Origin: Siphonodentalium dalli
Taxonomy: Eukaryota > Mollusca > Scaphopoda > Gadilida > Siphonodentaliidae
Direction: 5' to 3'
Length of the DNA: 64,000 nt
Assembly: GCA_032622095.1 (NCBI GenBank)
Contig: CP136069.1
Location: 160,259,043 to 160,323,042, forward strand
The stretch's first letter is position 1. Each line of letters opens with the position of its first letter. Under the pieces are notes generated by a model that ran no database searches, was not told where the DNA came from, and saw only the letters and a program-made list of their open reading frames with translations. The position numbers and the translations under genes are program-made. Positions 48,515-61,200 of this stretch are shown piece after piece.

Positions 48515-48691
48515 TCATATAATATACTCTGAATAGATCACTACGATAATTAAAACCAGCGCACCGTTAATTATCCACCGAACTATATATGTGCTCTTGT
48601 TTTCGTGATAATCTCTGAAAACTTTCATATTTGTATACATTTGTTCGAAGAATTCACGTAAGTAGTAGCTTAATTTCTTCATCACGAGCAT
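48515..48691 (-). CDS. Possible small membrane protein ORF (58 aa)
   Basis: ATG at 48691 opens MLVMKKLSYYLREFFEQMYT, continues through a charged segment (FRDYHENKS) and ends with one predicted transmembrane helix (WIINGALVLIIVVIYSEYII). The amphipathic-then-membrane layout resembles genuine microproteins, but an AT-rich ORF of this length can arise by chance. No splice structure or repeat explains it. Treat as a candidate only. Confidence 0.2.
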   Translation of the reverse strand: MLVMKKLSYYLREFFEQMYTNMKVFRDYHENKSTYIVRWIINGALVLIIVVIYSEYII

Positions 48692-50505
48692 ACCCGCGTG
48701 CGAACAATATATTCGAGAAATTGTATGTACATATAATGAACTAATTCCTTGGTATAAAACAGACAGACCATCTCCACAAAGATGCAGTTTGTCCCGGGAG
48801 GGGGGGGGGGCTGCACGACGAATGGCGATGTGTGTAAAATGTAGATTTATTTCCTGAAGAAAGACTGTGTACAGCAGGGGGTGGGGGACAAAAATGGCAG
48901 GACTGTTTGCCATTTTTTATCTTTACACCACCTGTTTAGACACCGCCCCCAAAAGTCACTAACATCCGTATTGATCATTAAACATTCCTTAATTATGGAG
49001 CTGATATATATATATATATATGTTTGGAAAATTGTTTTACTCAGTCGATAAAACAATTTAAAGTGATGTGAAACACTCCGTTGGAGGTGTTCCGGACGGA
49101 ATAAGACATATTCATGCCAAAAATAAGTTATTTTCATATATTTGATATTCAAATATTCGAATAGTCAGAAAACAGCTTCATTGTTACAAACGATTTATAT
49201 ATACGCAGTGACAATTGTTGGCGCAATCATTGCTGTGATGTTTATGCCGAATAAATCGTCCCGAATAAAGAAGTAAATATTTACATGTGTGTGTTGTTCA
49301 AACGTTGTGTTCTCTAAAATGTTAAAGTCGATGTGGTTGGAACTTTTTACAATTTTAAATCATTGGTACATTCTTCCAATGGGGATAGTGTTTTGATACT
49401 AACTGATTGCTTATATTCAATCATATAAATGCATAATATGTCTTAAAATAAAGTTTATTTAAAAACATTATCGAGCCTAAAGTTCCCGTTTGGAATGAGG
49501 TGAGGCTAGCAAATCATCCAACGATATATAGTCTGTGATAAAGAGCGTCCATGCTCCGTTTCCCGACAAAGTAGACAACAAAGAGCGTTCTCAATAAGGA
49601 TCGTTCGTGTGCGTTCTCAATCTCAACGTTTACTGTTTTTTTTTCGCTGTTTGATAATTTTATTCCAATAACCAATAATACATGGTAATACGGAACATGA
49701 ATTAATAACATAATGTGGGTGCGGGAAAACAGCACGGCGATTCAATATATTTACGGACATTTAAAGATGTATTTAGGGTTCCAGACTTTCAGTTACAAGA
49801 TGTGAAATGTAATACGCGCTACCGCTGAATAACACGTTGAAAGCTTCCATGTTAATTATATGACATTTAGTCGATACCTGTATTGGATAATAGACATATA
49901 TAATGCCACTTTCTTACAGAAAGATAAATGAGTAAATATAAGTAAAATAAAAATAATATTTGTTTTTGCCATTAATGGAAACAATTGTACACATCGTTCA
50001 ATGTGCATATCAAGTGCCATGCACTTCTTGTTCAAATTGTGTTATTTTATAAACTGGAAACTTAAATTTATGGAGCCCTTAATGAGTCTTTAACATGTGA
50101 ATAACATAATTAAAATTAATTTTAAGGATTCAAATCAACATTACCATATTAAATATCAACATATATAAGGGAGGCAGCTGTTAGACACCATATACTCAGA
50201 GACTTACACATATTCGTATAATTTAATTACGATTGTATTCCATGATTACACAATCACGTAACGTAAAACTGATAGATGCTTTTGTGTATTTTCACGATGC
50301 CCGAGCCAAACAAAATTTTAATGATAGTGTTTGCAAGTAGTATTTCTTTTAATTTTTCTTGGTAAGCCGGAACTTTACCTGGGATAGTTTGATTAATGTG
50401 TTGTCAAGTCGGCCCGATTATCTTCAATACTCAATGTTCAAAACAAGTGTATAATTAACACTGTGGACGAGACGTTATCACTGGTAATAGAGCAAAAGTA
50501 TTTAG

Positions 50506-50645
50506 AGGATATTACTTGATTGGTTTGATATTATAGGCCGCTATCGGCCCTATGTAACATCATACCAGCATGAGATCGAAGCTGACATGAAGTTACCTCG
50601 GGCCGATATAGGCCTAATATCACACCAACAAAGTAATATCCTACA
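50506..50645 (+). repeat. Inverted repeat around TAGGCC(G/T)ATATCGGCC
   Basis: GAGGATATTACTTGATTGGT with ATTATAGGCCGCTATCGGCC is mirrored by GGCCGATATAGGCCTAATAT with CAACAAAGTAATATCCT. Confidence 0.7.
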
Positions 50646-50744
50646 TATTAATTAATTAGATCGCCTCTTAGTAACTGACAAATGACAAATTGGTGACATC
50701 ACACAAATCTATATCAACACATTATTTAACAGAGAGTATATTTC

Positions 50745-50835
50745 CGGCACGTCGTAAAACCATATTACTCGGATTTCTGATGTCGTAAAATGATATTACT
50801 CGGATTTCTGATGTCGTAAACTGATATTGCTCGGT
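50745..50835 (+). repeat. 35-bp tandem repeat, about 2.5 copies
   Basis: GTCGTAAAATGATATTACTC + GGATTTCTGAT repeats directly. Confidence 0.85.
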
Positions 50836-51298
50836 TTAAGGGCAGATTGAAGCGATATTCACATTGTTCAATAAAAGGCAGTTCTGGACAAAATGCCATA
50901 TATAATTAATAATATGTCATAACCGACAGTACAATACTAATAACTACCAGGGAAATGGCAAAGGTGCATGTGGCAAAAGAGTGTGGTGTGGTTAGGGAGA
51001 CCTCCCACCCCAACGTTGGTCAAAATGTTTAAACAGTTCGAAAGGTCATGTCTGCACAAAATCAGTTGGATATTTCTCAATAAACTGATATTCTTCTGAC
51101 ACTTTGATTTACCAACTCAAATATTTTGCTACTTTCGATTAATAATTTATCGGAAATGGCCATTAGTTTGCAAATTTCCAAACAGAGGAAATTAAGTTGG
51201 ATTTTGCCAACAGTTGGAATGGCTAAGGTACCAGTTGTAATATTGCGACCAAATGTGTGCAAACGGAATTTCCAAGACATTGGGATTTGAGTCTCGTT

Positions 51299-51634
51299 TA
51301 GGCCAAATTTAATAAATTGCTAGATTTACATCCATTTTTTTTCAGAAAAATGGGACGGGAGGCCAAATTTTATTTTTTATATTTTATTTTTCCTAACAGA
51401 AATGGTCATGGGCAGTTCTTGATATTGAATCAGTATCCTATCTAATATAATAAAAGGTGATTTTGGATTGTCTAATTTGATAAAAAAAAATAGACAGATT
51501 AATGGGTCATTGAAATGTAATTTGACGGTTAAGTCGTGAGAAATAAAACCAAAAAATTGATGATGGACTACAAATAGGGTCGGGGTGTAAATCAAGCATT
51601 TAAAAAAAATATATTGGCTATAGGGGGGGATGCA
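51299..51634 (+). mobile_element. Family H element
   Basis: TTTAGGCCAAATTTAATAAA and GCTAGATTTACATCC at the left; GTCGGGGTGTAAATCAAGCA and ATATATTGGCTAT at the right. The body matches 9952-10473 without its nested MITE. Confidence 0.7.
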
Positions 51635-52140
51635 GTTGGAAATTATATGTTGGACACACCCAGAACGGATACCCTCTAATCCCGTCTCCCTAAGTGCAGT
51701 GATGAGCCACAACAGCCAGTTGAATGTATTATAATTTATTAATTGCTAATAAATATAATTGCACAAACTTAACAAATAATCGCTGCATACCACGGTATGT
51801 GGTGTCACAATTCTCAACTTTTGCAACCAGCGATCAAAACAGTAAAAATGTACATTAAGCTATACAAAACAACATATTATACAATTCCGCAAGGATATCA
51901 ACAAGTTTTATATATATGATCAGCACTCTTTAACCAACTGAAGACGAATCGTCTTCAGTTCGAAAATAGTTTTATAGCAAATTACTTGTAAGTTTTATAG
52001 GGTGTGTTCGGAACTGAACGTATAAGAATTTGCAACATTCAAATTCATTCCAACAATCGAACCATACACTATTAAGTCAACGATCAGCTCTTTGAATGGA
52101 ATCGTGATCACATGTTCTTCCGAGTTCATGGTCATGTGTA

Positions 52141-52262
52141 CTACTCAGAAGAGAAGCAACTGTCGGACATGCGCATAGTGCCAGTTCCGCTGTCTTTGCT
52201 CTGGTGTGACATCAGGCTGGTATTCCTGTTGTAACAAGTTCTCTCGACGATCAGGTATAGAG
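52141..52262 (-). CDS. C2-DH RhoGEF, terminal exon 11
   Basis: Follows CTTTTTGTAG in matching phase. Encodes LYLIVERTCYNRNTSLMSHQ and a Ser-rich end MRMSDSCFSSE, then TAG at 52143-52141. No PH domain. Confidence 0.68.
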
Positions 52263-55200
52263 CTACAAAAAGAAATTCGAAGATATGAGTTTCTCCTCAA
52301 AATAATCGTGCAACAAATAATTTTTGGGACATGTTATAGATATTCAAGAAATAACATTTGTTTCATAGAAATATAGCACGTGTGAATGTTATGCACATTT
52401 AAAGGGGTACTGTACGCCATTTTCATTAAATTTCCGGTGACAACAACGATCTAATATCGATAATATATAGAAACATAAGTAATTTGAGTCGAAGATGTAT
52501 TCTGTAAACGCTCAGGTTAATAGGCTATCTTAAAATTTAATAATTTAAAAGTTAATAATTTGATATAAATTGAATTTATGACTGGAGCCATAAAATGGCG
52601 TCAATTAAATTACGAATTTGCGTAATCAAATAAAGTAAATGAGGGATACTGGCTTGTTAAACCGATCGCACACACGATCGCTTAAAATATTATGATGATA
52701 CGGGGAGAACACTCAAGCCACTCACTGACTAGCGACGATACAATAACTTAAATGATTATATGGGACTAGTATGCCTATAACATAACTTTTATTTGATTCA
52801 TTTTGTTGAAAACTGTACAAAAATTACTCGACAACGACAATTTGTATTTTTGCATTCCGGTAAATTTGTCATCCGTAACACTACTTCGTACTCAACAGAC
52901 TTTCAAATAATGAAAAAAGTGTTACCTTATTCTCAGACTCGGAGACTATAGAAACCAACAACAACATTTGGCGTACAGTACCCCTTTAAGGATTACAACT
53001 AATATATAAAATCAGACGCAGAATTCAATGCTCGAAATAAATTGGTCGTATATTGATTCCTTCATTAGGGTCACGCGGAGGTGAAAGTTGAGAAGTAGCA
53101 TCTATTTTAAGTATATGACATCTAGTCGGGGAATTCACAAATTGTGTGAGAAAAAAAACGTAATTACACTCAAAATAACTAAAATACTGACACAATTTTT
53201 ACCAAAACCTTCTCGCAATGTCGACTGTTTACCAACGAGTGCTACTTAAGACATTTGACCTGTGCCAATGGCAATGGGTTGTGTATAATTTAGGGAATTG
53301 GCCATGTTGTTCGCCAGCCAGTGAGTTGGGTTATTGTTGCATTCTTCCTTACTTGAGTTTTATCCCTTAACCCAACAGAACGGCCATGTGCCAATGCATT
53401 CTCTTATATATGCAAGTCGACCATAGGTCGCCTCGCATATATAAGAGAATGCATTGGCTTAACACATATTTAAAATGATGAAATTGTCAAAGAATGTAGA
53501 AAAATATTATAAAAATTGTAAGAATGTAAGAAAAAAAAGTTTTTTTTTTAGGCCAATGCATTCTCTTATATATGCGAGGCGACCTATGGTCGACTCGCAT
53601 ATATAAGAGAATGCATTGGCACAGGGCATAACTGTAACCATCACAAGTGGTCAATGAACCGGTTCCAATGATATCCATATTTGTATGGTGTTATTGAGAC
53701 AGACCGAAGATATTTTAGGCTGTTGAAGCTTTATTTGGGCGTTTTTGCCGTTTTGTTGGGTAAAGGGTTAATTCATCGTATATACCGATCGAGGATTACC
53801 AACTGAAAAGTCAGAATTGAAATACTTCAGATGTATATCTGTAGTACAATGGGTGTATACCAGTATACAGAACAAATTATTTACGAACATATTTCACTGA
53901 GTGTCGAATTGACTTAACCCTTTCTATACTAAATATTCATTGACGAGTAGTTCCCTTGGGAAATGTTCAGATAATAAGTTATCAGGTTGTTTGTTGAACT
54001 TATTATCTGAACATTTCCCACCAATAAATAGTAAAACTTCTGCACTTCTACTACGAAATTTTCGTAAGTCTGTCGTCTGCTATTTTTTCCTAAACACCCA
54101 GAAACACCCCTCCAAATGAATAATAGACAATTCCAATATATACTGTTACAACTGGGTGGGATAATCTATTTAGTATAGATGGTGTTAATCATCGGCATGT
54201 TATATATCTTCTAATCTCACAAAGACTGATTGACACTTACCATCTGAGACTTTCTGCAAATCTGAGCATACAGTTTTCGCGTCGGCCATTGCTTTAGTTC
54301 GTAGATCGTTGAAGAGAGCGTGAAGATCTTTCAAATGCTACAAAGATAACAAACATATTATGATGTATTGCAGACAGAATGCTCTTCAACCACAAGCTTG
54401 GTGGGTTTAACTATTTCACGACGGGTGCACCATTAACGGCAATGTGCCAGTGCATTATCTTTTATATGGGAGTCTCATATAGGGAGCCTCGCATATATAA
54501 GATAATGCACTGGCTAAACAGGTCAATGTAGGCCAATGTAGTCTCGTGTATATGCGAAACTCCCTTAGGGAGACTCGCATATATAAGAGAATGCATTGGT
54601 ATAGGGTTTTCGCAAAACACCAGGAAGCTCCAGTCATGGAAAGGTTAATCCAAAAAGTCTGACTTTGTGTCGCCGTGAATTTTTATTTCAAAATCAAATT
54701 CAGTGTCAAGATACGGGGCTTAAAGATCTTAACACTAAATTAATTAAAATTCGATTGCTAATTTCTGGCTAATCGTCGCTTAATATGGAACAGAAATTTG
54801 CTCACAACTATAACATAATAAGTGAGTTAACTTACCAAATGGATTTAAATTGATACAAAGAAAATGAGTACACATTTAAATACGAAGTTTTTGTGCTGAC
54901 AATATAAACGCTCTTTAGAAGTGGTGGTCGATATATGGTTTTCTTGTTTCTACGTGTATCTAATAATCTTCGGATACAGAAACTTACGTAAAATAATTTT
55001 ATGATGTGGGCATTGGGTGGGACATCTTTAAAATTGGATTATATTCAATTGCGGACTCACATGTAATGGTTTGTGAAGGAATGTGTTGATATCGAGATGG
55101 TCAGAGTATGCTGCGGAAGAATACTTCATGTATTTCAGGAACTTTTCATTCTTGAGAAGTTGAAGAAGCTCGAGGTCAGCAGCCGGAAGTCCATCCAGAT

Positions 55201-58200
55201 ATGACTGGTACGCATGACACAATAGATCAATCTGCGAAAGAAACACGTGTTCATATAATTAAACTAGATCAGTGTCAGTGCGCTGATCATGGCTCGCGGT
55301 CAAGAGGCATTCAAGACGACGAGTGAAATAACATTGAGTTAACGAACTTGAAAAGTGATACTTGAGACCGAGACAAGTCGAGGCTTAAACCTGACACGGA
55401 TATATCACGCCTTCATATGGGCAGCTATCACAATGGCGACTACGTTATTATATATATAAACAAGACGTAACACCTACGTTAATTTAGTGGTTACGTTCTT
55501 GATAAGTGTACTCGAGTTTCAATCCACCGTTAGAAAAAGTTGACACCCATTGTACCGTGCGTACTCATACCGAAACTCGAGAGAACTCCCTGAGGGTGAT
55601 TAAAGTAGTAACATTTGGATAGGGAATTCAGTGGAAAGTTAACCAAAACTTTACAAAGCGTATGTGACCATATCATATCTTATCGGAAAGCTTGAATGCT
55701 TATCTAGTGATAATGCAGAGCAGATTTTCGATTTTCGACTCAGTTTGGACATTATTAGGAAGTAGGTCAACAGTACATGATTGTTTAAAAATATTTGTTC
55801 CATGGATGAAATTCAAATTTCACAAAAAAAAAAAAAAAATCCACTTCGAGTTGTCACTAAATATATGACCACACTTTCTGCGCTTTGTAAGTATTGAGTA
55901 ATCTTTTCCCGAAATTAACATTGAATTCTCCATTCAAAGTTTCCCATATTAAAGAAATCGCGAATTTCCTGTCAAAAAGATAAGAAAATAAAGCTACATT
56001 CTGGTGATTGGTCTGATTTTCACTAGTGTGTGTGCCTACCTTTGAGCAGTATATTTTGCTGATGGTTGCTTGGGCGTTTTCGTCCATACACTCTTTATTG
56101 CTTGCCTCTTGGATAAGTTGAACCATATACTCGGACATCACCACCAACTGTAAGATAAAAGAAGACTGTGGCGTTAATTGGCGTGACTTATTTCGCGAAT
56201 CACACAACGTCTGTATACAAATCACGAGAACTTGCTCGTGAAACAGGAACAAATTCTCTGAATACTGATTTTAATTGTTATTCCTTTATTATGATTTAAT
56301 ATTTCCGGGATAAAATGAAGATATTATAAAAGTGAGCCAACACATTCCTGTCTCAGCCAGATTATTACGATATAAACCAATGCTCAATTCAAAATGACTT
56401 TAGTCTATTCCTGATATGGTAGAAATAAAGAGCGTTTTTTCTCTCACTTTTGTTAGAACAATTGAAAATTGCTGTGACCGTGGCAAGTATTTTTCATGTC
56501 CGTTTTATCTATTAATGTGAAGGATCGATGCTTTGAAAATACATATGGATTTTGAAAATAATGAGTCATGTGCGAAATAATTGAATTATGAAGATATTAC
56601 AAGCTAATTTTTTAATAATGTCGACCTATAGATCATTTGGAACATCTCTAACACCCCGAATATTGCTGCCTGATATTAATTAAATTGATCGTATATACCT
56701 TCTCAATGTTCTGGAACAGCGTTGCATGTTGTGTTTTGGAGAGGATGCAGAAGCGTAAAGGGCGGGAAAATCGCTCAATTCCCACGTGCATGACGTCAGT
56801 GTGGCCCACTTCCGCTGTCAAAAACTCGTCGACGAGGGGTGATTTGCTCGAAGGGTTCTCAGACGAAAACTGAAAAGGAAAATGAACGTCCGTTAGATGA
56901 CCAATGACACCGATCGAAGTTAATTGACGGTGTCTCAAAAAATTATAGTTCCGTAAAATGGGATTTTAATTACATCGGGTTCAGTTGTGTTCTTTTAACT
57001 TCGCCGATAGCAAACCGTGATAATTACAACAATAAACTGGATTTAGATGCGTTACTTGTGAGGTCAAAGCATTCCAAAAGAATGTCATTTTGAAAGAATT
57101 TCTAACTAATTATCATCACGGGCCAAGTCTTGTGTGTCCAGACCAAATTCTGCGATAACACCTGAGATAACGCGTCTAGAGTCTGTCCCATGCATTTGAA
57201 ATGCGTTTACCGAAAGTGACAATTTAACGAGAAGTATTTACATTTTTAATTAAAAGTGTTAAGACGAGTCTTGACAACAAAATTTACAAAATGAGTTTTT
57301 TTTGTGTTGCTAAATGTAGGTTGTTTCCAAACAGTTCCGATTGAACTAATTAGAAAATTCTGATGCTAATTGGAGAATATATTGTACGTATATAAAGAAC
57401 AATACTTTGTATATGTATATATGCCTTTGTGCGAAAATAAATATCTGTTAAAGCAACAGATGACCTTTGAGCAGCAAATTGTATCTTGTGATCACTCTGA
57501 AATTGCGTTTCCACAATGTGGTAACAGTGTCAATTCAATTCAATTCAATTTATTAGTATTCTGATCATCAAAATAGATATAACAGAAACATAGTTATTTC
57601 AAATATCGATGCAAATATAATTTAGTTTTGCATGAATGCACATTTAGATATAATATAGTTTGTGTATACAATAGTGTCTTGATCTGTATATAAGTATATT
57701 TATATTTTATCTGATAGATATATAGGGTTATTGTTATTAATTTCGGCGTAATGGTTACGTGTTCGGTCAATGGATATGGATTTTGAATGGTTTAAGTGAT
57801 TCAGCCCCAAGAGGAATAAGATTGTAGTACATGTGGCGCTTATCAAATAAGCGCATCTACAGCCATAAACTATTATAATGGTGTTGGGGTCCTTCTTTAT
57901 AAAGTTTTGTTGGTACATGTGTAAGAAACAAGTATATTATATCGGTATATTTTGAAGGGGGGGGGGGGGGGGTTACTTGTTTGTCCGAAATTGTAGCCTC
58001 AAGCGTTCCGAAATATACCAATGACCTTTTTTATTATAAAAACTGAGAGATTGTACAGTTAAAATTTGATTCTTACCCTTTTTGGAAACGGAATGTATCG
58101 TGTTGACTCCTTCGTGTCATCGTATGAGATGCCTTCGTGGTCAGTCTCGGAGCTGTAGCCGTCATATCGTTTCCGTTTGATGACTGTGTTCGTCATATCG

Positions 58201-61200
58201 ATGGTTCGTGTGGAATAACTGCAAATACATAAACACGTTGTATAATAATATTTTCAATTTGGAGCAGTCTGATATATATGGTCATCTGAATTAGCGCAAC
58301 TTAAAATATATGAATTTTTCATGCATGTATGTATATAAAGCGACAACGCATAATTTTGGGGAAATAAAGATAGATAATGTGAACAAAATTCCAATTTATT
58401 TACATGCCAATACGCGTACCAAATGACATAGACACATACGATAGAATAGAATAAATTCACTTTTAAAACTGTAAATCATTATATCCAACGATATTCACGT
58501 TTCTATGGTGGCTTATTCATAAGAATGTTGATAAGGTTTATCGGCCACGAATTCGCCACACAAGAGGAAGTAAAATGTATTAAAATCTACTGGAAACAAT
58601 TATATCCAAAGAGATTCAAGTTTCTATGGTGGCTTAATCCTAAGAATTTTGATAAGGTTTATCGGCCACGAAATTGCTACGCCAGAGGAAGTAAAATGCA
58701 CTAAAATCTACTGGGTGTAACTGAAGTTATTAAATGATATGGAAGGAATTCCAATCTGTCAAATTCTCCTCATTTTGTGACATTCCTTATTCAATTTTAT
58801 ACGATACTAACATTTCTGTTTCCGGTTCGCCGATTCTGGTGGACGTCAGCTGCTTGGGAACCTTTTGCTGATGTTTCTTGAACCCGACGTCGTCCGAGAG
58901 TAGATGGAACCAGCCCTGCGTCAGTCGACACTCGCTGACCAGCTTCCCGACCCCGAACGACATACAGCCAAGAAATTCCTGCAAGCTGCCGAAAGAAAAG
59001 AGAAAACCACGTGTTAGACGACGGTGCTCTATTGATGCAATGAAAGATTTATTAGCACGAAAACAAGGATTATTGAACTGACTGATTGCTACTCCAGGTT
59101 CATATGACGAATAATGTTCCACTTGGTCAGGTAATATGGTCAGCATCAGTAAGTTATTGAGTAAAATCTTTTGATTACAAGGCGTGAGGTTCAGCTCTCG
59201 GGTTTTAAGTGATTTATGTCGTCTAATAGTTTTATCTTCCCATTTGGTTGAAAGCTTTAAGAGGTGTGAAAAATGTCAAAGGAATTTTCTGCAATTTTTA
59301 GATAGTTATGGATATGAACTGGATGAGGGACATTGGGGATAGTTTTAAAAGTATTTATTAACAGTATAATCAGTGGTGATGTAGAATGCATATATCACGT
59401 TGGCCATTGCCAAATATAAAGTAGTTGAGAAATAGAGCCTTACCTTGCAGATTCATCTTTATGCCACACAGAGATAAGCAGCCGTTTATTGTGATCTTCT
59501 TTTGAGACTTTCCTGAAAAAGAAACACAAATCTAATCTAGAACAATGAACTATCATTAAACACTGTGGATTGTGAATTATTTAGAGAATATTTTTCGAAA
59601 GAGGAAGAAACGACCGAAAATGAATAGCAAAACCTTCGAGGATATTTGCAAATTATATACAGAGATAAAGCGATTGCCCCCCTCCCCCCATGGAAACGCT
59701 CTGTTCGGCGATCACATTGACCTTCTTGTCTGCTAACTGTATTATATTCTAGTTCTTGGTCTTCAGCATGTAGCCTCGATATTTAGCATATTTATTCAAT
59801 ATTAGCTTGTAATATATTATATAAGCCTGGTCTAATATAGTACAAGCTAATTAATGAATACATAATTATGCTAACTCTCGAGGCTATACATACCCGTGTT
59901 AATTCCAATGAAACCAGTATGACATATACTAAAGAAAATCAGCCGTTTATTCCCAACACATTATACATGATACGCGATATATCATGCTGAAATTGAGTTG
60001 CTGTTGGTACTTACACAATGCATTTCTTGTTGTAGATGGGACTGTTTGACTCGTGGACGATGTCGGAGCGATGTGCAGGCCTATCACCATCATCGGGAAC
60101 CAAGGAAATCTGGAAGAAATTAAACATATTGAATATAATTTGGTGTAGACAGCTATTAAACTTACAACAGGGAATACAATGATATAATGTAATAGGATGT
60201 TGGTATATATGGAAAATGAGGAATACACAACAAACGTTTGCTTTTGTGAAGTCTTCTCGTTTGTGGTGAATTCAATAACCACCTTCAATAAGTGAAGGAG
60301 GGATGACTGAAGCGGGGAAGGTTTGACATTTTTTAGTGGTTTGTGGAAACTAATTATCAATATTGTTATGGAGAAATTAGGGAAATGTTGAGATAATAAA
60401 TATGTTGAACTTTTATCTTAACAATTCCTATATAAGGTAACTTCTCGTCAATGAGTATTTAGTGAAAGAATGGTTCAAGCTGCATGGAGCAAAATTATTG
60501 GCGTTATTGTTCATTTGTGCTATGTGTATATGCATTCGAAGAACAAAACATTCTCGACAATCTGTGTTTCTATTCACATTTTCTGCAAGGAAACTCGCTA
60601 ATTTGACTGAATTGCGTGAACATTTGGGATTTCACAGTACAACGCCTGGCGATAATGCGGGCTTTATTCCGCTTGATCCATCTGGCGTTCGAGGGTGAGA
60701 ACCTTCGCTTTGATGACATAACCATGCACATCCTTACATATCTATCTATGCGTACATCCCCAGGAAGTTGAGGTATTTATCGCACCTGTCACATGGATAA
60801 TGTTCCTTTAACCGTACATATATTGTTCACAAATTGTTTACCTTGACAAAAGAATCACATTTCTTTTTCCATTTGGACGAAAGGCGTTTGGCTTGGAGCA
60901 CAGTGACAGCTAAATTTCCTCCAATGATAGATATGGCTAATTTAAGCTGACCTGAAATGATGTAAGGAATAATTAGGTTTATTGTCACCTTGTGGTTAAT
61001 GTCCATCATCAATCGTCGCCCTAAGGTCCTCAAACAATAGAGGCATGATCGCTCTCAATGGGGATGATTTCGCGGATGGGTATTAGGGTTCAGGACTGTG
61101 GGAATCCATGCTTCGGGGTACGCAAGGTGCATTTACATGTATCTAACACAGATGTAACCAATCCATTAAGCTGATCGTGTTATAATTCTTCGATGCTGGT

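Larger units (their letters stand above)
48692..51298. other. Intergenic sequence between genes 2 and 3
   Basis: AT-rich with a short TA run at about 49004-49020, AAAGAGCG motifs at 49531 and 49581, an inverted repeat at 50506-50645 and a 35-bp tandem repeat at 50745-50835. No gene supported. Confidence 0.5.

Noticed and set aside
57700-57918. Minus-strand 72-residue ORF considered as a missing PDZ exon
   Set aside because: It lacks a GLGF-type motif and PDZ strand pattern, sits beside a TTGAA tandem tail, and has no suitable splice edges.
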